NCBI GenBank assembly: GCA_025642065.1
Contig: JAODUP010000006.1
Coordinates: forward strand, 1,550,001-1,614,000
Source: Paralvinella palmiformis
Taxonomy: Eukaryota; Annelida; Polychaeta; Terebellida; Alvinellidae
Length of the DNA stretch: 64,000 nucleotides
Reading direction: 5' to 3'
Part shown: one piece after another, positions 35,283 through 48,299 of the stretch
How positions within the stretch are numbered: the stretch's first letter is position 1
Layout of the letters: each line of letters starts with the position of its first letter
Notes under the pieces: model-generated
The model's database searches: none
What the model saw: the letters and a program-made list of their open reading frames with translations, nothing else
What the model was told of the DNA's origin: nothing
Position numbers and translations under genes: made by a program

Positions 35283-36320
35283 TTGTCTGGCGAAACGACA
35301 TATTAATTCATACAATGCTGCGTGATGGATTTATACTCCTGCAGTCGTTTGTTACTCCGACAGGCATCTCCATGGGTATTAAGCTGCGGACAGAGTTTTT
35401 CCCATATTATGAGTAATTAGATTACACTGATATAGGAAATTTGTTAAATGTATAGCTATTATAATCCCGACGTGTCATTCGCAGTATTGGAGATCTGCCT
35501 GAAATCTGCTGTTCTCGACCATGGGTCAAGTAGATCAAGTGGATAGGCGCTTTAATTTAGATCCCACCACACCTAACTGCATATACTTAGGGATGCTAAA
35601 TTAAGCGTGAATGAACGTTAGGTTCGAGTAAATCATAGTATTTACTCAGGTTTGAGACGATATTTCGTTCTAGTCCAGTAATAATCCATTGTGCAGTATT
35701 GCTACTTTGTTTTTATTTTAGTTAAATTACTTCAGTCAGTCCATACTGAATTAGTGTACATTCTCTTGTGGTGAACAAACTGTAATATTTGATAACACGC
35801 TGAGGGTTTATAAAAGGCCTTAGCTTTTCACTTAGGTTAGAGAAGAACTTCGACGCCAGACTAGTCGGACGTGTATCGATATCCATGGTTCATATAGGTA
35901 GGATTTATTTAGTTATTCGAACCTAGAATAAAGCTGATGTCAGCATCTGAGGTGTCGAAATTTTTATATACAGGTTTCTTTTGGACCACAGAAAATTACT
36001 GTTGAATGTAAACTGTGGTGTCAAAATAGTGTATGATATGTATGTAGCAAGTCACCATTGAACCACACGCACGTGTTGTTTGTTGCGAGCTGTAGTATCA
36101 AATGGTATGTGTTTTACGTGTTTCCGCTTTTTGTACATAGCCTGCATGTATCCGCTTTCCTGTGGGCGTGACATATTTGTCGCGTACGAAAAGCGAATTA
36201 GCTGGTTCCCACAGGCTGATGAGTAGACCAGACACATGCTTAGGTATACGCATACATCTATCAATATCTATTAATATGTGGAGGTATGCTCTGTGCCTGT
36301 TGCCTGTTTATATGTACCCT

Positions 36321-36330
<10 letters not shown>
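35283..36330 (+). repeat. Unclassified repeat R1, copy 1
   Basis: Begins gtctggcgaaacgac and ends about gtaccctaaaac at a CA microsatellite. It matches 52363-53716 in the same direction at about 75-85%, with one big length difference (see that entry). It contains cctgtggg...cccacagg, a short inverted repeat about 45 bases apart near 36158-36211. No coding frame is shared between copies. Confidence 0.65.
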
Positions 36331-36411
<81 letters not shown>

Positions 36412-36470
36412 ACACACACACACACACACATACATACATACACACACAAACACACACACACACACACACA
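36324..36470. repeat. CA microsatellite
   Basis: CA repeat with a few CATA breaks, directly after repeat R1. Confidence 0.95.
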
Positions 36471-36523
36471 TTCACGTATGTTATATACGAGCATAATATA
36501 TTTCGGGGAAATTGTATATATAA

Positions 36524-36600
36524 TAGTATTTTATTTAGCGTTTTATTTAAGTTGGGTTGCTGCTCTATATCGCTTAACATACTTAAAACACATGTCCTAA
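36524..36600 (-). mobile_element. LINE 3' tail only, 5'-truncated
   Basis: On the minus strand, gttaagcgatatagagcagc...cgctaaataaaatactatta matches the 3' end of the LINE at 30370-31160. Only the tail is present, as in strongly 5'-truncated insertions. Confidence 0.55.
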
Positions 36601-36719
36601 GCTCATACATCACAAACGTATATACATACATCAATAAACTTATTGATATATTAGAAATAGGATATTTTAAATAAGTGAACTTTAATCCGCAGAAACAGTT
36701 CTTGATGAACATAGTTCTT

Positions 36720-38040
36720 TCTTAATATTCCCTACTGAATAAGTACACCCTGATCGAGGTTATGTGTCTTCTGTCAGGTATGATCAGTTTGCAAAAAGTA
36801 TAAATAAGGGTGAATCATATACCAGTACCGTGACATACAGGAATCATGATTTGTTTATAGTTCCAGAATTTAGGTATATTTTAGTTTAAAATTACATCAA
36901 GAATAAGAACACAGCTTCTGGTGATGCTTACCTTGAAAAAAGTCATAAATATTTAAATTTTACATTGGTTAACCTTTAATCTTGGTGACATTACCCCATT
37001 TACATATAATGAATTATATGAAGACCCTTCTTTATAATTGAATAGTTTTTGATAATATTTGATTTTTTGAAAATTCTCAAGAAATAACAATATCAGTAAT
37101 ATATTGCTTTAAAAACACAAACCCGATATACATTTGACTTGTCTATGAATATTTTACTGTGGTTCTGTATAGACAATGTAAGTAAATGACAAAATGTCAA
37201 TTGAAATGTTATTAAATTTACAATCAAAATAATATGTGTTGGTAGTGTAATCAAACATGTTACTATATATCGCCATTTCTACAACATATTATTATTTTAA
37301 GCCTTAGCCAAGAGTTGTTTCATATAAGGTATTCAGAGACGACTGAATTACTTTTATACTTGTACTTCAGTAGAAGTAAAAGTATGTCTCTTCTTCAAAA
37401 CTACTTGAGTATAATACAAGTAATCTTGTAAACATCTATTTGAGTAAAAAATTAAACGAATTTCTAAAAGTAACTAAAGCAAAAGTAGCACAGACATGTG
37501 CTCCCACCTTACGTTGATTGCTTCCACATACATGCAGATGTGCTGCCACCTTCAGTTTACTAAAACTTACTTTTTCAGCATCAGGAAAAGCTAATTCTCA
37601 AAGTTGGTGTCGCCAATGAGATGAAACATTGTATAACAAAGTGGGCCTTCAAATATAGGGTGGCAAACTTATGACGAGTCTTGAATCTTAGTGACCATGA
37701 GCTGAAGCATGTATCCCAAATGTTAACATTCTTACCAAACTCTTTTCAATACCACACCATATTAAAATATATTTATTTACCATAAACCTATGATATTTAC
37801 CCAAATTGGTCACATCTTTTAATTTGGAACAACTATATTAATTGTCCCTTAAAACATAGACTAAGTTATGACTAAATAAGAAACGAATATATCGCGAAGT
37901 AAAAGAAAGTAACAAAGTAAAAAGTTGCGTTACCCAAAATAAAACTACTTCGTTTCAGTAGGTTAATAGAATATCTCTGACCTGAATATCACTATCCAAA
38001 ATGACAGTGATCAGATGGTAAAATGAAACTTTTAAATATA
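36720..38040. other. Intergenic DNA with aagta-rich patches
   Basis: No gene seen. Two patches (about 37340-37490 and 37885-37965) are rich in aagta/tactt words and could be the arms of a nonautonomous DNA element, but I cannot define ends. Confidence 0.3.
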
Positions 38041-38047
38041 TGTATAT

Positions 38048-38860
38048 ACAGGATGGCCCACAAAACTTTACCCATTAAAAAAAATTGGAAAAAAAAGTTA
38101 AATCCGTCTGAATTCTCTCTTAATGTTTTTTTTTCGGTGCCTTGGTTGTCTTTGGGTTATGCTGATACACTATGTCCTTGAGATAACCCCAACGAAAGTA
38201 GTCAGGGGTTTCAGATCTGGCAAATAAGGGAGCCATCGGTGCGGCGAGAAATTAGCTTGTCCCCAGTGAAGTACTGCCTGAGGTACCGAATAGCTTTATT
38301 AGATAAAATGAGGGGGCGCCCCATCTTGTTGAAGCACCACAGTGTTAATATCAACTCCCCTCTTCCTTCTTAAGGCTGGAACAAGCTTCCTGCGCATATT
38401 CTCAAGTTACCTCTTTGAATTAACAGGCATACGATTCTCATCAATGTCATCGAAACAGTATTGCCCGAAACTTCCTCTTTTGCCTAGATCACACCATATA
38501 GTTACTTTTCCTGACTTATTGGTCGCTGCGTATGTTCATCGGGCTCCTGAGATGCTCCAAACTGCATGTTTTGTTTGTTGACATGCTCACTCATATGAAA
38601 ATGGGCTTAATCAATGAACTGAAACAAGTCGAGAACACCTTGGTTGATCTCAATTCTTTCGCTAATCACTTTCCACCTGTTCTTTCTTATTTCTTGTTTT
38701 CGGCATGGAACCTTTATCCCAAGAGATTCCTTCCGGAACGGTTGGAAAATAATATTCAGGATAGTTTGTCCTTTCGTGCACTGAAACTTTATGTACCACG
38801 TCCATGTTGGTTTCAAACAAATTCTACTGGTCTTCTAATCATGATATATATAATAATTTA
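38048..38860 (-). mobile_element. Tc1/mariner-type transposase relic, minus strand
   Basis: The minus strand from about 38840 to 38100 shows, in order, FIDxAHFHMSEHVNKQNMQFG (first catalytic Asp kept, next codon a stop), SGKVTIWCDLGKRGSFGQY, FDDIDENRMPVNSKR, INTVVLQQDGAPPHFI (second Asp kept) and ETPDYFRWGYLKDIVY (third Asp kept, neighbouring residues deleted). There are at least two stops and two frameshifts. The 3' end at 38048-38075 reads, on the plus strand, caggatggcccacaaaactt, which looks like a terminal repeat. I found no partner repeat at the other end. Confidence 0.75.
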
Positions 38861-38912
38861 ATAGTGTAAGATTGGAGGGGACAATATAGCTAATAAATGC
38901 TTTTATAGGTTT

Positions 38913-38915
<3 letters not shown>

Positions 38916-38971
<56 letters not shown>

Positions 38972-39040
38972 AAAAAAAAGAGAGAGAGGGGGGGAGAGAG
39001 AGAGAGAGAGAGAGAGATAGACAGATAGGTAGATAGAGAG
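38916..39040. repeat. TA then GA/GATA microsatellite
   Basis: (TA)n at 38916-38967, then purine-rich (GA)n at about 38981-39017 and a few GATA units. Confidence 0.9.
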
Positions 39041-39049
39041 TTATGTGTT

Positions 39050-40195
39050 AGTATAAAATTCATACAATGTTTGTTGTTTTATTCAGTAGGCTTCAGTACT
39101 ATTATATGTAAATACAAATAGGATCAAAGACATATTTAAGGGAAGAAAAAAAACTATATTGTATACTAGTAAAACAACGGGGGTTTCCCTTTTAAAAATG
39201 AAAATTATTTTTGATAAAGATATAACACCTCCCCTCACCGTATATACAAACAGCGGTGATGTATTTAACACAGATATTTATGTAATCAACCCAAAGAGAG
39301 AAAGTATATTACAATAACGTCTTTTGTAATACGTTAATCTTTATCTTTCAGATGATATTAGTAAAGCAATGATAATATTTAAAAAAAAGGATGTTATTCC
39401 TGTAGCGCACTAACTGATTATTAGATAAAAAGTATTAACGTTGCTTATTACACACAACAATTAAAATTATATATTGTATTATGTTAATCCATACATGATT
39501 GCAACAAATAATGGTTGAATTATATTTAAAAACACTTTTAAATATAAGGAAGAAGTGAAAATAGACCACACGATTATAATTCTGCAATGTTGCTGTTTTC
39601 ATTTTAACTTTTGTTGTTGTTATTGTGACTTTGATATCAAGGGTGGTGCATAGAGCAATACGTACATCAGCGTCTTAACACTATGAACACAAATAGTCTG
39701 TGTTTGGTTGTGTGTATGTGTGTGTTTGCTTATAGTAAATAAGGATAGCTATGTTGTAACATATATACAGGATAGCATGTACATGGTATTGTTTATTACA
39801 GGATTACATATACATAGTATAGCTTGTTATCTCCTATACATACACAAAAGGTTTAATATATTGAGGTGCCCTTAATATGACTAGGTATATGCAATAAAAT
39901 GCAGACGAACTCGACCTTTGTGGTAAATCGAGTAACAGTATTTGCTACATTTCTATATATTAGCATCCTCTCCTCAAACGAGGTAATTTGTACATATGAA
40001 ATGATTGACTATGGATTTTTGAGGATAATGAGGAGAGCAACTCTATATTTATGGAAAATAGAGTAATATATTATTACTTTTTGAATAGCCATAGCCAAAT
40101 AAGAGAGTGTGATGTTTATTAATCTGAGGGCATTTTCTGAATTTTAACCAAACACAGAAGTTTTAAAATACCGGAACCCCTATTCCTAATATTAG
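39050..40195. other. Intergenic DNA, nothing recognised
   Basis: AT-rich sequence with short chance frames only. Confidence 0.5.
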
Positions 40196-40202
40196 TACTT
40201 AG

Positions 40203-40430
<228 letters not shown>

Positions 40431-40439
40431 TTATCCATT

Positions 40440-42110
40440 GAGGTTCTTTTGCATCACTTAGTTCCAGCTGAAAAATGTAACTTGTAATGAAACCATAATC
40501 CATTTTGTTTTCTGGCGACCCAAATTTTACTGGTATATTTACCTTAGTTATTTCTCTAAAGCGTTATATGACTGATAAGTACATATAGTATATTTATTTT
40601 GAAATGTGAACGCCATAAATCTTTTATACACTCAAAAATATTTATTTCAAAAGGTGTAATTTCCCAAGAATTAACAAAGGGCAGTAATCCATGTTAACGA
40701 CACTAATATTATATAATTAGGGAAAGATGAAATCGTGTTAATTGTGCAGTAGAATATTCTCAGGAATATAATGCTAGAAGGCATATAAAAGTGTTTGGGG
40801 GTAATCTAGTATGAATCATCAATCCTATCGAGTATCCGGACGATTCAGCGACTTATTCATGAGAGAATAATTGAAGCCTGGCCATTATATCGTATATTTC
40901 TTGATTGAATTCTACATGTTCAACTGGTAGTATTAATCTAATATATTATATTAATTGGTTTATCTGCTTCCGTTACCATATGCGTCGATGTATAATCCCT
41001 TATATTTATTATAGTTTAACGTATTGTTTTGTGTTCATAATATTATTAATTAATTTATTAAATTTCTCCAAACGATATTGCTTCGTTTGTGTTAGAAATT
41101 CTATAGACTTACCCACCAAAAGATTATGTTTTTCAATTTCAATAAATTTAGTAGTTTTAAAGTCTCCTTCAGTGTTTATATCAACGTTTGTGTGAGTACT
41201 TATCGAGTTCATAATTTGCTACACCCATCTTGGCTTTTGACTGCCTATTAATGCTAATCAAGTTATTTCCAGTTATAAGATACTGTGGTGTTTTTCGTCA
41301 CTCATAAATGTTTAGCACAAAAGAAGGAAGTCTAGATTTATGTCAAGTTACTCAAATGTACCATGTATGGTTTCCAGGCTGTTATATTTACTGGTTAAAC
41401 TTTCAATATTTATGTGTAGGAATGAAAACCGTGGGGTGTTATTATGATAAGAACGATTTGGGGTCATTATGACAATTATGTTCTGCAAAAGTCACTTTTC
41501 CGAGTTGCAGTACAGTCAGTTATGATAACAGATAAATAACTGCGTTCTAAATAACCAGACGAGTAATTCTAAATCATTTTTCAGTCAATTGGCCCTTTAA
41601 TTAAGTGAATATATGAACCTATTCAATGTGTAAGTCGTAGACCGAAACAAAAACAACAGTTATGTCACTGGTGAGTAACAATCAGCTGTTTTTTGATAGC
41701 CAATACGAATTATAGCCAATCATGAAATTTCACATGAATTTTACCGTTAGCCATATATAAGCTAATATGTGAAATTACGCCAATAGAAAGTAGACTGTAT
41801 ATCTTTGTTGTTTAAATTATGGAATTACTTTCCAAGTTGACTATAAAATAATTATACCTAATATACCAGACAGTGGGCAATATATTGAGATACATATTTG
41901 TCAATTATATACTGCACATAAAATGCATACCAACAATGGGTTGGTTATGGCCCACCTATTAAAACATAATAATAATACTACTAATACTATTTACAAACCT
42001 TCTATTGCGCCAATATGCTCGAATTGAATCGAACTCATTCACAATTAGTACAGGTGTTGGGCAAACCCATAGTCCTGGTACAATGCAAAGTTGATCAACA
42101 AATGATCAGA
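40440..42110. other. Intergenic DNA, nothing recognised
   Basis: AT-rich. The end (about 41900-42110) is probably the 3' untranslated part of the LINE that follows on the minus strand. Confidence 0.45.
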
Positions 42111-42119
42111 CGGTGTGGA

Positions 42120-42340
42120 AACTTAAGAAGGATAAGCAAATCCGAAAAGTTGAGTTTTCAAATGATGACGGAAAGAAACTATGCTATTTGATGACTTAAC
42201 ATGTTCATTGAGTAGGACAGCAACTGAAAAAGCACAAGCCACAGCATGAGTTTTAATCCTGGAAACAAACAACAAGTGGAAACCAGATGAACGGAGCTCT
42301 CTGGGATTGGGTGCTAGAGGAAGCATGGAAAACAGACATG
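42120..42340 (-). mobile_element. LINE ORF2 C-terminus, minus strand
   Basis: The minus-strand frame 42326-42123 reads RELRSSGFHLLFVSR, then NEHVKSSNSIVSFRHHLKT and FAYPS before the stop. This fits the conserved end of L2/CR1-like ORF2 proteins. The upstream part is missing. Confidence 0.65.
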
Positions 42341-42595
42341 AAGGTTCTTTAGAAGAAAGAGTATGATAGGCAGTTGTGCACAGTTTGAAAATTACGCGAG
42401 ATTGAACAAAAGAAATTACCTGTTTATGTACGACTAAAGATTAAAGTGGATAGAACAGGCCAAAAAGTCATAGATATTTACATTACAGTTTTGCTACTTT
42501 TCAATTCAAATGTCAAAGCAATTTATCATCATTAGCACCGTCTGGTTCTGGTTAAATAGGGGTTTTCCGAAAGTGGTGGTGCGCATGTAGCTTAA

Positions 42596-42990
42596 TTAAT
42601 CCAGCATGTTGACTATCTCACTACTGTCTTTCTCAAGGTCAGAGATTATTGATTTTGTGGTTTTGTTCCACACAGGTATTGGTTGGAGAAAGAATGAGTT
42701 CTTGAAAACAAGGGTTGGTGCTACGTACAGTTTAAACTTGTTACTATTAATTGATTTCGTCCTTGTATTGCCTCTTGTGATGTACTCCTTTAATGACATC
42801 GCCACCCTGCCGCCAACTATCTTGTTCATTAGATTGGGTCGAGATTTCTTCCTTCTGGATTCCAGTGATTCCCAGCCTAGTTTATCAATCATATTAGTCA
42901 CACTAACAGTACGTGTATAGTTATTGGAGACACGGGTTATCACGGACATTTGTTAAGATGCATCCACACAGATGATAACAGTGTTAAGGT
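42596..42990 (-). mobile_element. Second LINE ORF2 C-terminus, minus strand
   Basis: The frame 42949-42596 reads SVTNMIDKLGWESLESRRKK, RPNLMNKIVGGRVAM, FFLQPIPVWNKTTKSII and DLEKDSSEIVNML. This fits the W-xx-L-xx-RR and P-x-WN regions at the end of another LINE family. It is open for 117 codons. No RT core is present. Confidence 0.7.
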
Positions 42991-42999
42991 GGGTTCTTG

Positions 43000-43950
43000 T
43001 TGTTGGTTATTGCCATCATAAAACCTGTTTGTCGGTTACATTTCACTAAACATGATTAGAATTCACCTAAGGTTTCACATTAAAAACAAATGCGTAATAA
43101 GACAAAATGAAAGGTTAATATAAAACATATTCGACATTTTACACATTATTTTGACAAAATATAACAGTAGTGGACCAGCCAAACATGGGAAAGGCTGGAG
43201 ACAATGATTCATAGGATGACAAAAAAGATGTGGGTGCATGTCATTGCCAATTTCAGGTTTTAAGGTCATTTTAAGGTAATAAAAGTCACTAAGGTGATAA
43301 ATGCCGTTTTCACAAGTTTATTTGTCTAAATAGTTTAATATTGCAGCAGAAGCATAATAATTGGCACCATTTTTCAAATCCAAATAAGTGAACATTTGAA
43401 AATCCAAGGAAGTGGTCACTTTTTTCACCAAATAGTGGCTAATATTTGACCCTTTACATAACTTTGCATTTAATCATTCGATTTCAGCCATCATGATGTC
43501 TCTTTTTATGTCTTCGTGTATTTGGAAGCCATTTATGCTATCCTAAGTCCTCTCCAGTATAACATTACTTTAGTTTTAGCTATTTTAAACACAATCCTGA
43601 AGATGATGGTCATTATGTGTACGGGTACATCTGGATCAGGCTACATATCACCGACACATACCCTGCTGCGCGCAGTGTTTTCAATTGAAACTCCCACCAA
43701 CGATACTCACAGGCCACGTGTTAGTGATGTTTTGTAAGTTCTACACATACATAATTCTATTTGTTTGCCAATTGTCCGGAAATACTATACTCATAAACCC
43801 TGAAACCGAACACTCGTATGAATAAGTGTCTTTTCTTCCTAATGTCAAGACCATGGAGCTCAATTAATGAAGTTATTTGTCTGAAGATAAAGGACCTCTG
43901 GTGAGACACTGTTGTACCTGAATAATCTTTGTAGTCGATACGATTATTGT
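43000..43950. other. Intergenic DNA, nothing recognised
   Basis: No gene or element identified; short frames only. Confidence 0.45.
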
Positions 43951-43954
43951 CATA

Positions 43955-44150
43955 TAAGTGACTCTATACCTATGTAGGTTAACCACTCGGCACTTGGTGT
44001 CAACGGTCACAGGTTCAAACCCCGTAAGAGGTCGAAACTTTCCAGGGATTAATTTCTCGGCTCACTACATCGTGGGTGGGTGACCACGTTAAATGGCGCT
44101 GCCGTCTTCACTGAATTATTTAAAATAAAGGGGGACGTTAAAAACCCTGA
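43955..44150 (+). mobile_element. tRNA-derived SINE
   Basis: Has a tRNA-like head with a good B box (ggttcaaacccc at about 44011-44022) and an A-box area about 40 bases before it (taggttaaccactcgg). A body follows, with ccacgttaaatggcgctgccgtc and a tail gggggacgttaaaaa. The body continues past any tRNA end, so it is a SINE and not a tRNA gene. Confidence 0.55.
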
Positions 44151-44387
44151 GAACGTAAAACACTCTGGCAGTGACCACCCTCAGGGTATTTCGGCTCCAT
44201 CTTTCCGTACTGCTCCCCTGTGAGTGGTGGGGTAGGAGGTTTCTCAACCACTCCAACATAGAGGCTGTGCTGATTAAGCGACAGCCTGGGGATTCTCCCC
44301 GAACAACAAAAACCAAAACCAATCATGACTGCAATAATAATGATCATTATTATGATAATTTCGCTTGTTATGAGTATTCTCATCATC

Positions 44388-44420
<33 letters not shown>
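44388..44420. repeat. AAT microsatellite
   Basis: About 11 AAT units. Confidence 0.9.
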
Positions 44421-44421
<1 letters not shown>

Positions 44422-44852
44422 TTGTATTATTACATTTGCATTATCATTTTATTAAATATTTATCTATTAGTGAGTTCAACTTATAGTCCTCTTTGTTCAA
44501 CCTTCCGGCCAATTCTCTGTCAAGTTCCCGATGATGTACATCAACCTTATACCTGTTTTATCAGACCTAAGCCTGTTCGAGTATCAACGAGCGTCAAGTC
44601 TTAGAATAATGATTCTCGAATTCCAGGAAGCATGGCTCATTGGAAGTTCATTGGTTAACATTTGTCTCTTCTATCTAAGGACTCTGATGTTTAATTATGA
44701 TCAATTTGAGAACATAAATTTACATCAAGAGACTCACCATATATTCTTTTAGGGCTACTTTTAAATCTAAGAATAATGGTTATTCAGGTAATTGCTTTTA
44801 AAAGTGAGGTCTATTATCTTTAATTCGCACCCACAAGCACACCCATTCACCC

Positions 44853-44914
44853 CCCCCCACACACACACACGCACCCACAGACACGCACGCACGCAGCACA
44901 CTCCACGCACACTA

Positions 44915-45003
<89 letters not shown>
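44853..45003. repeat. Compound CA/CACG then TA microsatellite
   Basis: Imperfect CA and CACG units from about 44853, short TA, CA to about 44956, then (TA)n to 45003. Confidence 0.9.
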
Positions 45004-45007
<4 letters not shown>

Positions 45008-45364
45008 ATGGATTTGAAAAATAAGACATTATTAGTGACTATTTATTTTTGTATTCCATATTTCGCATCTGCATCTGAGACCCATTTACATTTTGTTGAT
45101 GGTAACTATTACAAGTAAAATAACCAAATATTTACCTTATTTGTGTTTTTAACTTACCTTTCTAATTACAGCACGAACAAATTCGAAACATTTAAACGAA
45201 ATACATTATTACAAATATGAAGTGGATGTAATTATTTCTTCAAAATAATTTGCTTATTAACTTAACATTGGTTGTATTTAGCTGTCAGTAAAAGTTCGAC
45301 GATTTGGATTCTCAAATACAGTCAACGGTATTTAAACACAACTTCTAAACTGAGAATTTACATG

Positions 45365-46461
45365 TCAATTGTTAACAGTGATAGACAAACCAAGAGGCTC
45401 TATCTGTCCTCGTTTAGCAACAATCTGTTTCAATTGTCGCCGAAATCCTGGACTACACAGACAGAAAATAAAGAAATATCACTGCCCAGCTAATGAAGTA
45501 GAATCTCGGTGTACCACATCGAAGAGTAATTGGACCGTACATAACGAAGAAAACACGCCTTATGGGATTAAACAATTGACAGAATATAAAAATGACCACG
45601 ACGATAACCAATGATAAAGTCAGATCACTTCTTTCTTTTGCCTTCTTCGTCATCTCCTGGCGTTTTTTATTCATTTCCTTCAGATTGGTACTTAGCCTGA
45701 CAGTAAAGTATATCAACAAAGAAAGTGGTAACAGGTAAGTGATGAAGTAGTATAACGCCAAAGTGTATACATATCTAAATATTTCACTGGCTGCTAATGC
45801 TGTTTTCCTGATTAACATGTTACCTTTATCATCGTAAACAATGTGCGCTTCAGCAAATCGCAACGAACTAAATACGATACAGGCAATATGTAACACTAAT
45901 GTCCTGATCAGGACCTGACGCCTGTTATTCAAATGAGATGCCCGAGAAGGCCAACAGACGGACACAAAACGAGAAAATGTAATGGACACTATACTCCAGG
46001 TACCCATTAGCTGGAAGGTGGTCGCAAAAGGCCAACCGTATACCGAGAATGCTGGTTTAATACGATTATACAGTTGACATCCTTTAAAGTAATTACAGAA
46101 GGCTGGAATAGCAGTTTGGCTGGTCCAAATAAACAGTATCAAGGTGTCCACCACGGCTAGGTTTATCATCAAAAGTGACATGGCCGATGTCTTACGGTCC
46201 CTCCACATCACGAAACATGTCAAACAATTACCTGAAATAGCACGTAGAAGATATATATTGCTACATATGCACTATTATTTTTCTCATAATTTATTCTGGG
46301 AAATAAAGCGAGTGGTAATATTTTAGTGCTATATATTTTACAATTTACGTACCTAAAAAACCTAAAACTAGCAATAACAAATTGATAATGCCATTAGTTA
46401 TTAATGTATATAACAAACAGTGTTCAGCTATGGGGGACGTCGGTTGAGTCACGTTTGTCAT
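45365..46461 (-). pseudogene. Receptor C: near-identical copy of receptor A, frameshifted
   Basis: The exons are 46461-46353 and 46231-45365. The 109-base coding stretch, the 121-base phase-1 intron and most of exon 2 match receptor A almost base for base; I see about one intron difference and very few residue changes. At about 45474-45479, 26 bases present in A and B are missing, between two copies of aaat. The frame shifts after WAVIF, in the seventh helix, and ends within six codons. The lost stretch encodes VNLNSACNF, the conserved core of helix 7, so the protein cannot fold as a normal receptor. Past the break, the tail sequence and the stop at 45365 match A. The untranslated exon, TATA-like element and distal first exon are kept, so it may still be transcribed. 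An assembly error is possible but the clean microhomology argues for a real deletion. Confidence 0.85.
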
Positions 46462-47023
46462 TATTGAAGATAACTGTTCTACGGTGACCTGTCAAAATAT
46501 AGATCAAATCCAAATATAAAGTACTAAATTAGATAGATATAAAATACAGTGAAATAGATAAATTTATTTTTATGCATAATTAATTTTTTCTTGGTACACA
46601 AATTTTACTATGATGTTAGTTGTTTCTCAGCCCTCTATTTTAAGTGTACTTTTTTAATCCAGGTCATATGTTGTATGTACTACATGATAAAACAGTTAAT
46701 GGATTTCAACTTACCAATTGCGAGAAGCTCTCTGAACATATTCAATGAAAAACAAATCAGAAGTAGAAATGATAATTACCTAACTCATATTAAATTTATT
46801 AATTTCATCTTATAAAAAAAGATAAAGTCAATCAGTAATTAGTACTAATCAATGTGAGATTATATCAATTAAGTGTAATAAAGCTGCGAAGAGCATTCAA
46901 TAACTGGTTTGATAGTTTATTTAGTATAAGCTTAATCTGGTGTATCGTTCAGACACTAGTAAATAGTGTCGTAACTTCAGACTGTTGTTGTGTTTGATTA
47001 AAATTACTACTCTAGTGACTTAC

Positions 47024-47083
47024 CTAACCACAATCAACAAATATATTTGTATATATCGTAGATTAGCCGTGATAACCTGAAAC
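47024..47083 (-). other. Untranslated internal exon of pseudogene C
   Basis: 60 bases with acceptor tttcccttttcag and donor ttag/gtaagtc, matching the exons of A and B. It ends in the same in-frame TAG. The first coding exon begins at 46488 after acceptor attttgacag. Confidence 0.6.
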
Positions 47084-47107
47084 CTGAAAAGGGAAATACA
47101 GCCTTTC

Positions 47108-47116
47108 ATTTATATA
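47108..47116 (-). promoter_or_regulatory. TATA-like box upstream of pseudogene C untranslated exon
   Basis: The minus strand reads tatataaat, followed by gaaaggct and then the acceptor of the untranslated exon. The element and its flanking words match copy A and are missing from B. Confidence 0.35.
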
Positions 47117-47236
47117 ACATTTTCGCACGGCTTCTTATCACGTACGTAGCAATTGGTCACCTTAATCTCCTGAGATATATATACACCAGTAAATAGACAT
47201 TCAACATAATATTATGTACATAACTAACTAACTACG

Positions 47237-47335
47237 AATCTATTTATCTATCAATGTATCTATCTATCTATATATTTATCTATCTATCTATCTATATACC
47301 TCAATGATATCTACGATATATATATATACATTGAG
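47237..47335. repeat. CTAT and TA microsatellites upstream of pseudogene C
   Basis: Imperfect (CTAT)n, with a few TA units at the far end. Same relative place as the arrays of copies A and B. Confidence 0.85.
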
Positions 47336-48299
47336 GGAAATGATCATGACATATTAGAAAACCATACAGAAGGAATCCTCAACATTTTATATTACATAAA
47401 CATGATGTTTTAATGTAAAACATATTTTAGTCCTTTTACGATTTTCCTTTGATAGCCACATTTAGCCATCTGTTTAATTAAATGGTGGCAATGCCCGATA
47501 TAAATGAACAATTATCCCGAGTAATACAGACATTAACCCTAATAACAATAATGTCAACAAAGGTGAGATGAAATGAATAAATTATAAATATATCACAGTA
47601 TTAAAAGTCGATTGTGCCAATTGGTGTATCATTTGAGGTATATCGTCAACACAGATCCCTACTAAAAGTAGAAAGACCCGATGAAATGTATTCATTAGGA
47701 CAGATTTGAATGATTCAATTCGCTAGTGGTTTGCAACTGAGTTTAAGGTCAAGTAGGCGAAAATTAACTTTGAATATAATGGTATCTACTGATATGAAGT
47801 TGTTTGGTGAATGACATACTCAAACACATCGTCTAAACTAGTTATAGAGAATGCGATGCGATTAGATAAACGGGTGATCACTCAAATTGGCAAGAAAAAT
47901 ATATTTACATATATTTAAAGGATGTTTTTGATATAATTAAGTTTAAAAACATACACTTCTTTGGATCAATAGACTTGTTATAACGCTGGAAAATAAAATT
48001 ATCTACATTCATAGATAAAGGGAATGTGCTTTCCTTGCAAGCAAATATTTACTCAATAATAACCTTTATGAAACACTACATTCTACAAATAACAGTTATC
48101 TCACCAATGAAACAATTTTGGTTCGGATGAAAAATATTTTAATGATGCCAATTGCAATGTCAGCTAGTAGTATTTGTTATTCAGTACCTGTCTGTGCCTG
48201 TCCGCTCGAATTGATACAGTTACATATTTTGAACTCCTCTCGAGGTCTATCAGAGAAAGTGTTACAATAGCTTCAATCCTATTTGGAACAATGCTCCCA

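Noticed and set aside
36162..36712. Long His/Thr and Cys/Val frames on both strands
   Set aside because: Translation of the CA microsatellite.
42606..42920. 104-codon plus-strand hydrophobic frame
   Set aside because: It is antisense to a clear LINE C-terminus on the minus strand.
43990..44060. Functional tRNA gene
   Set aside because: The B box is good, but the acceptor stem does not close and the sequence continues into a SINE body.
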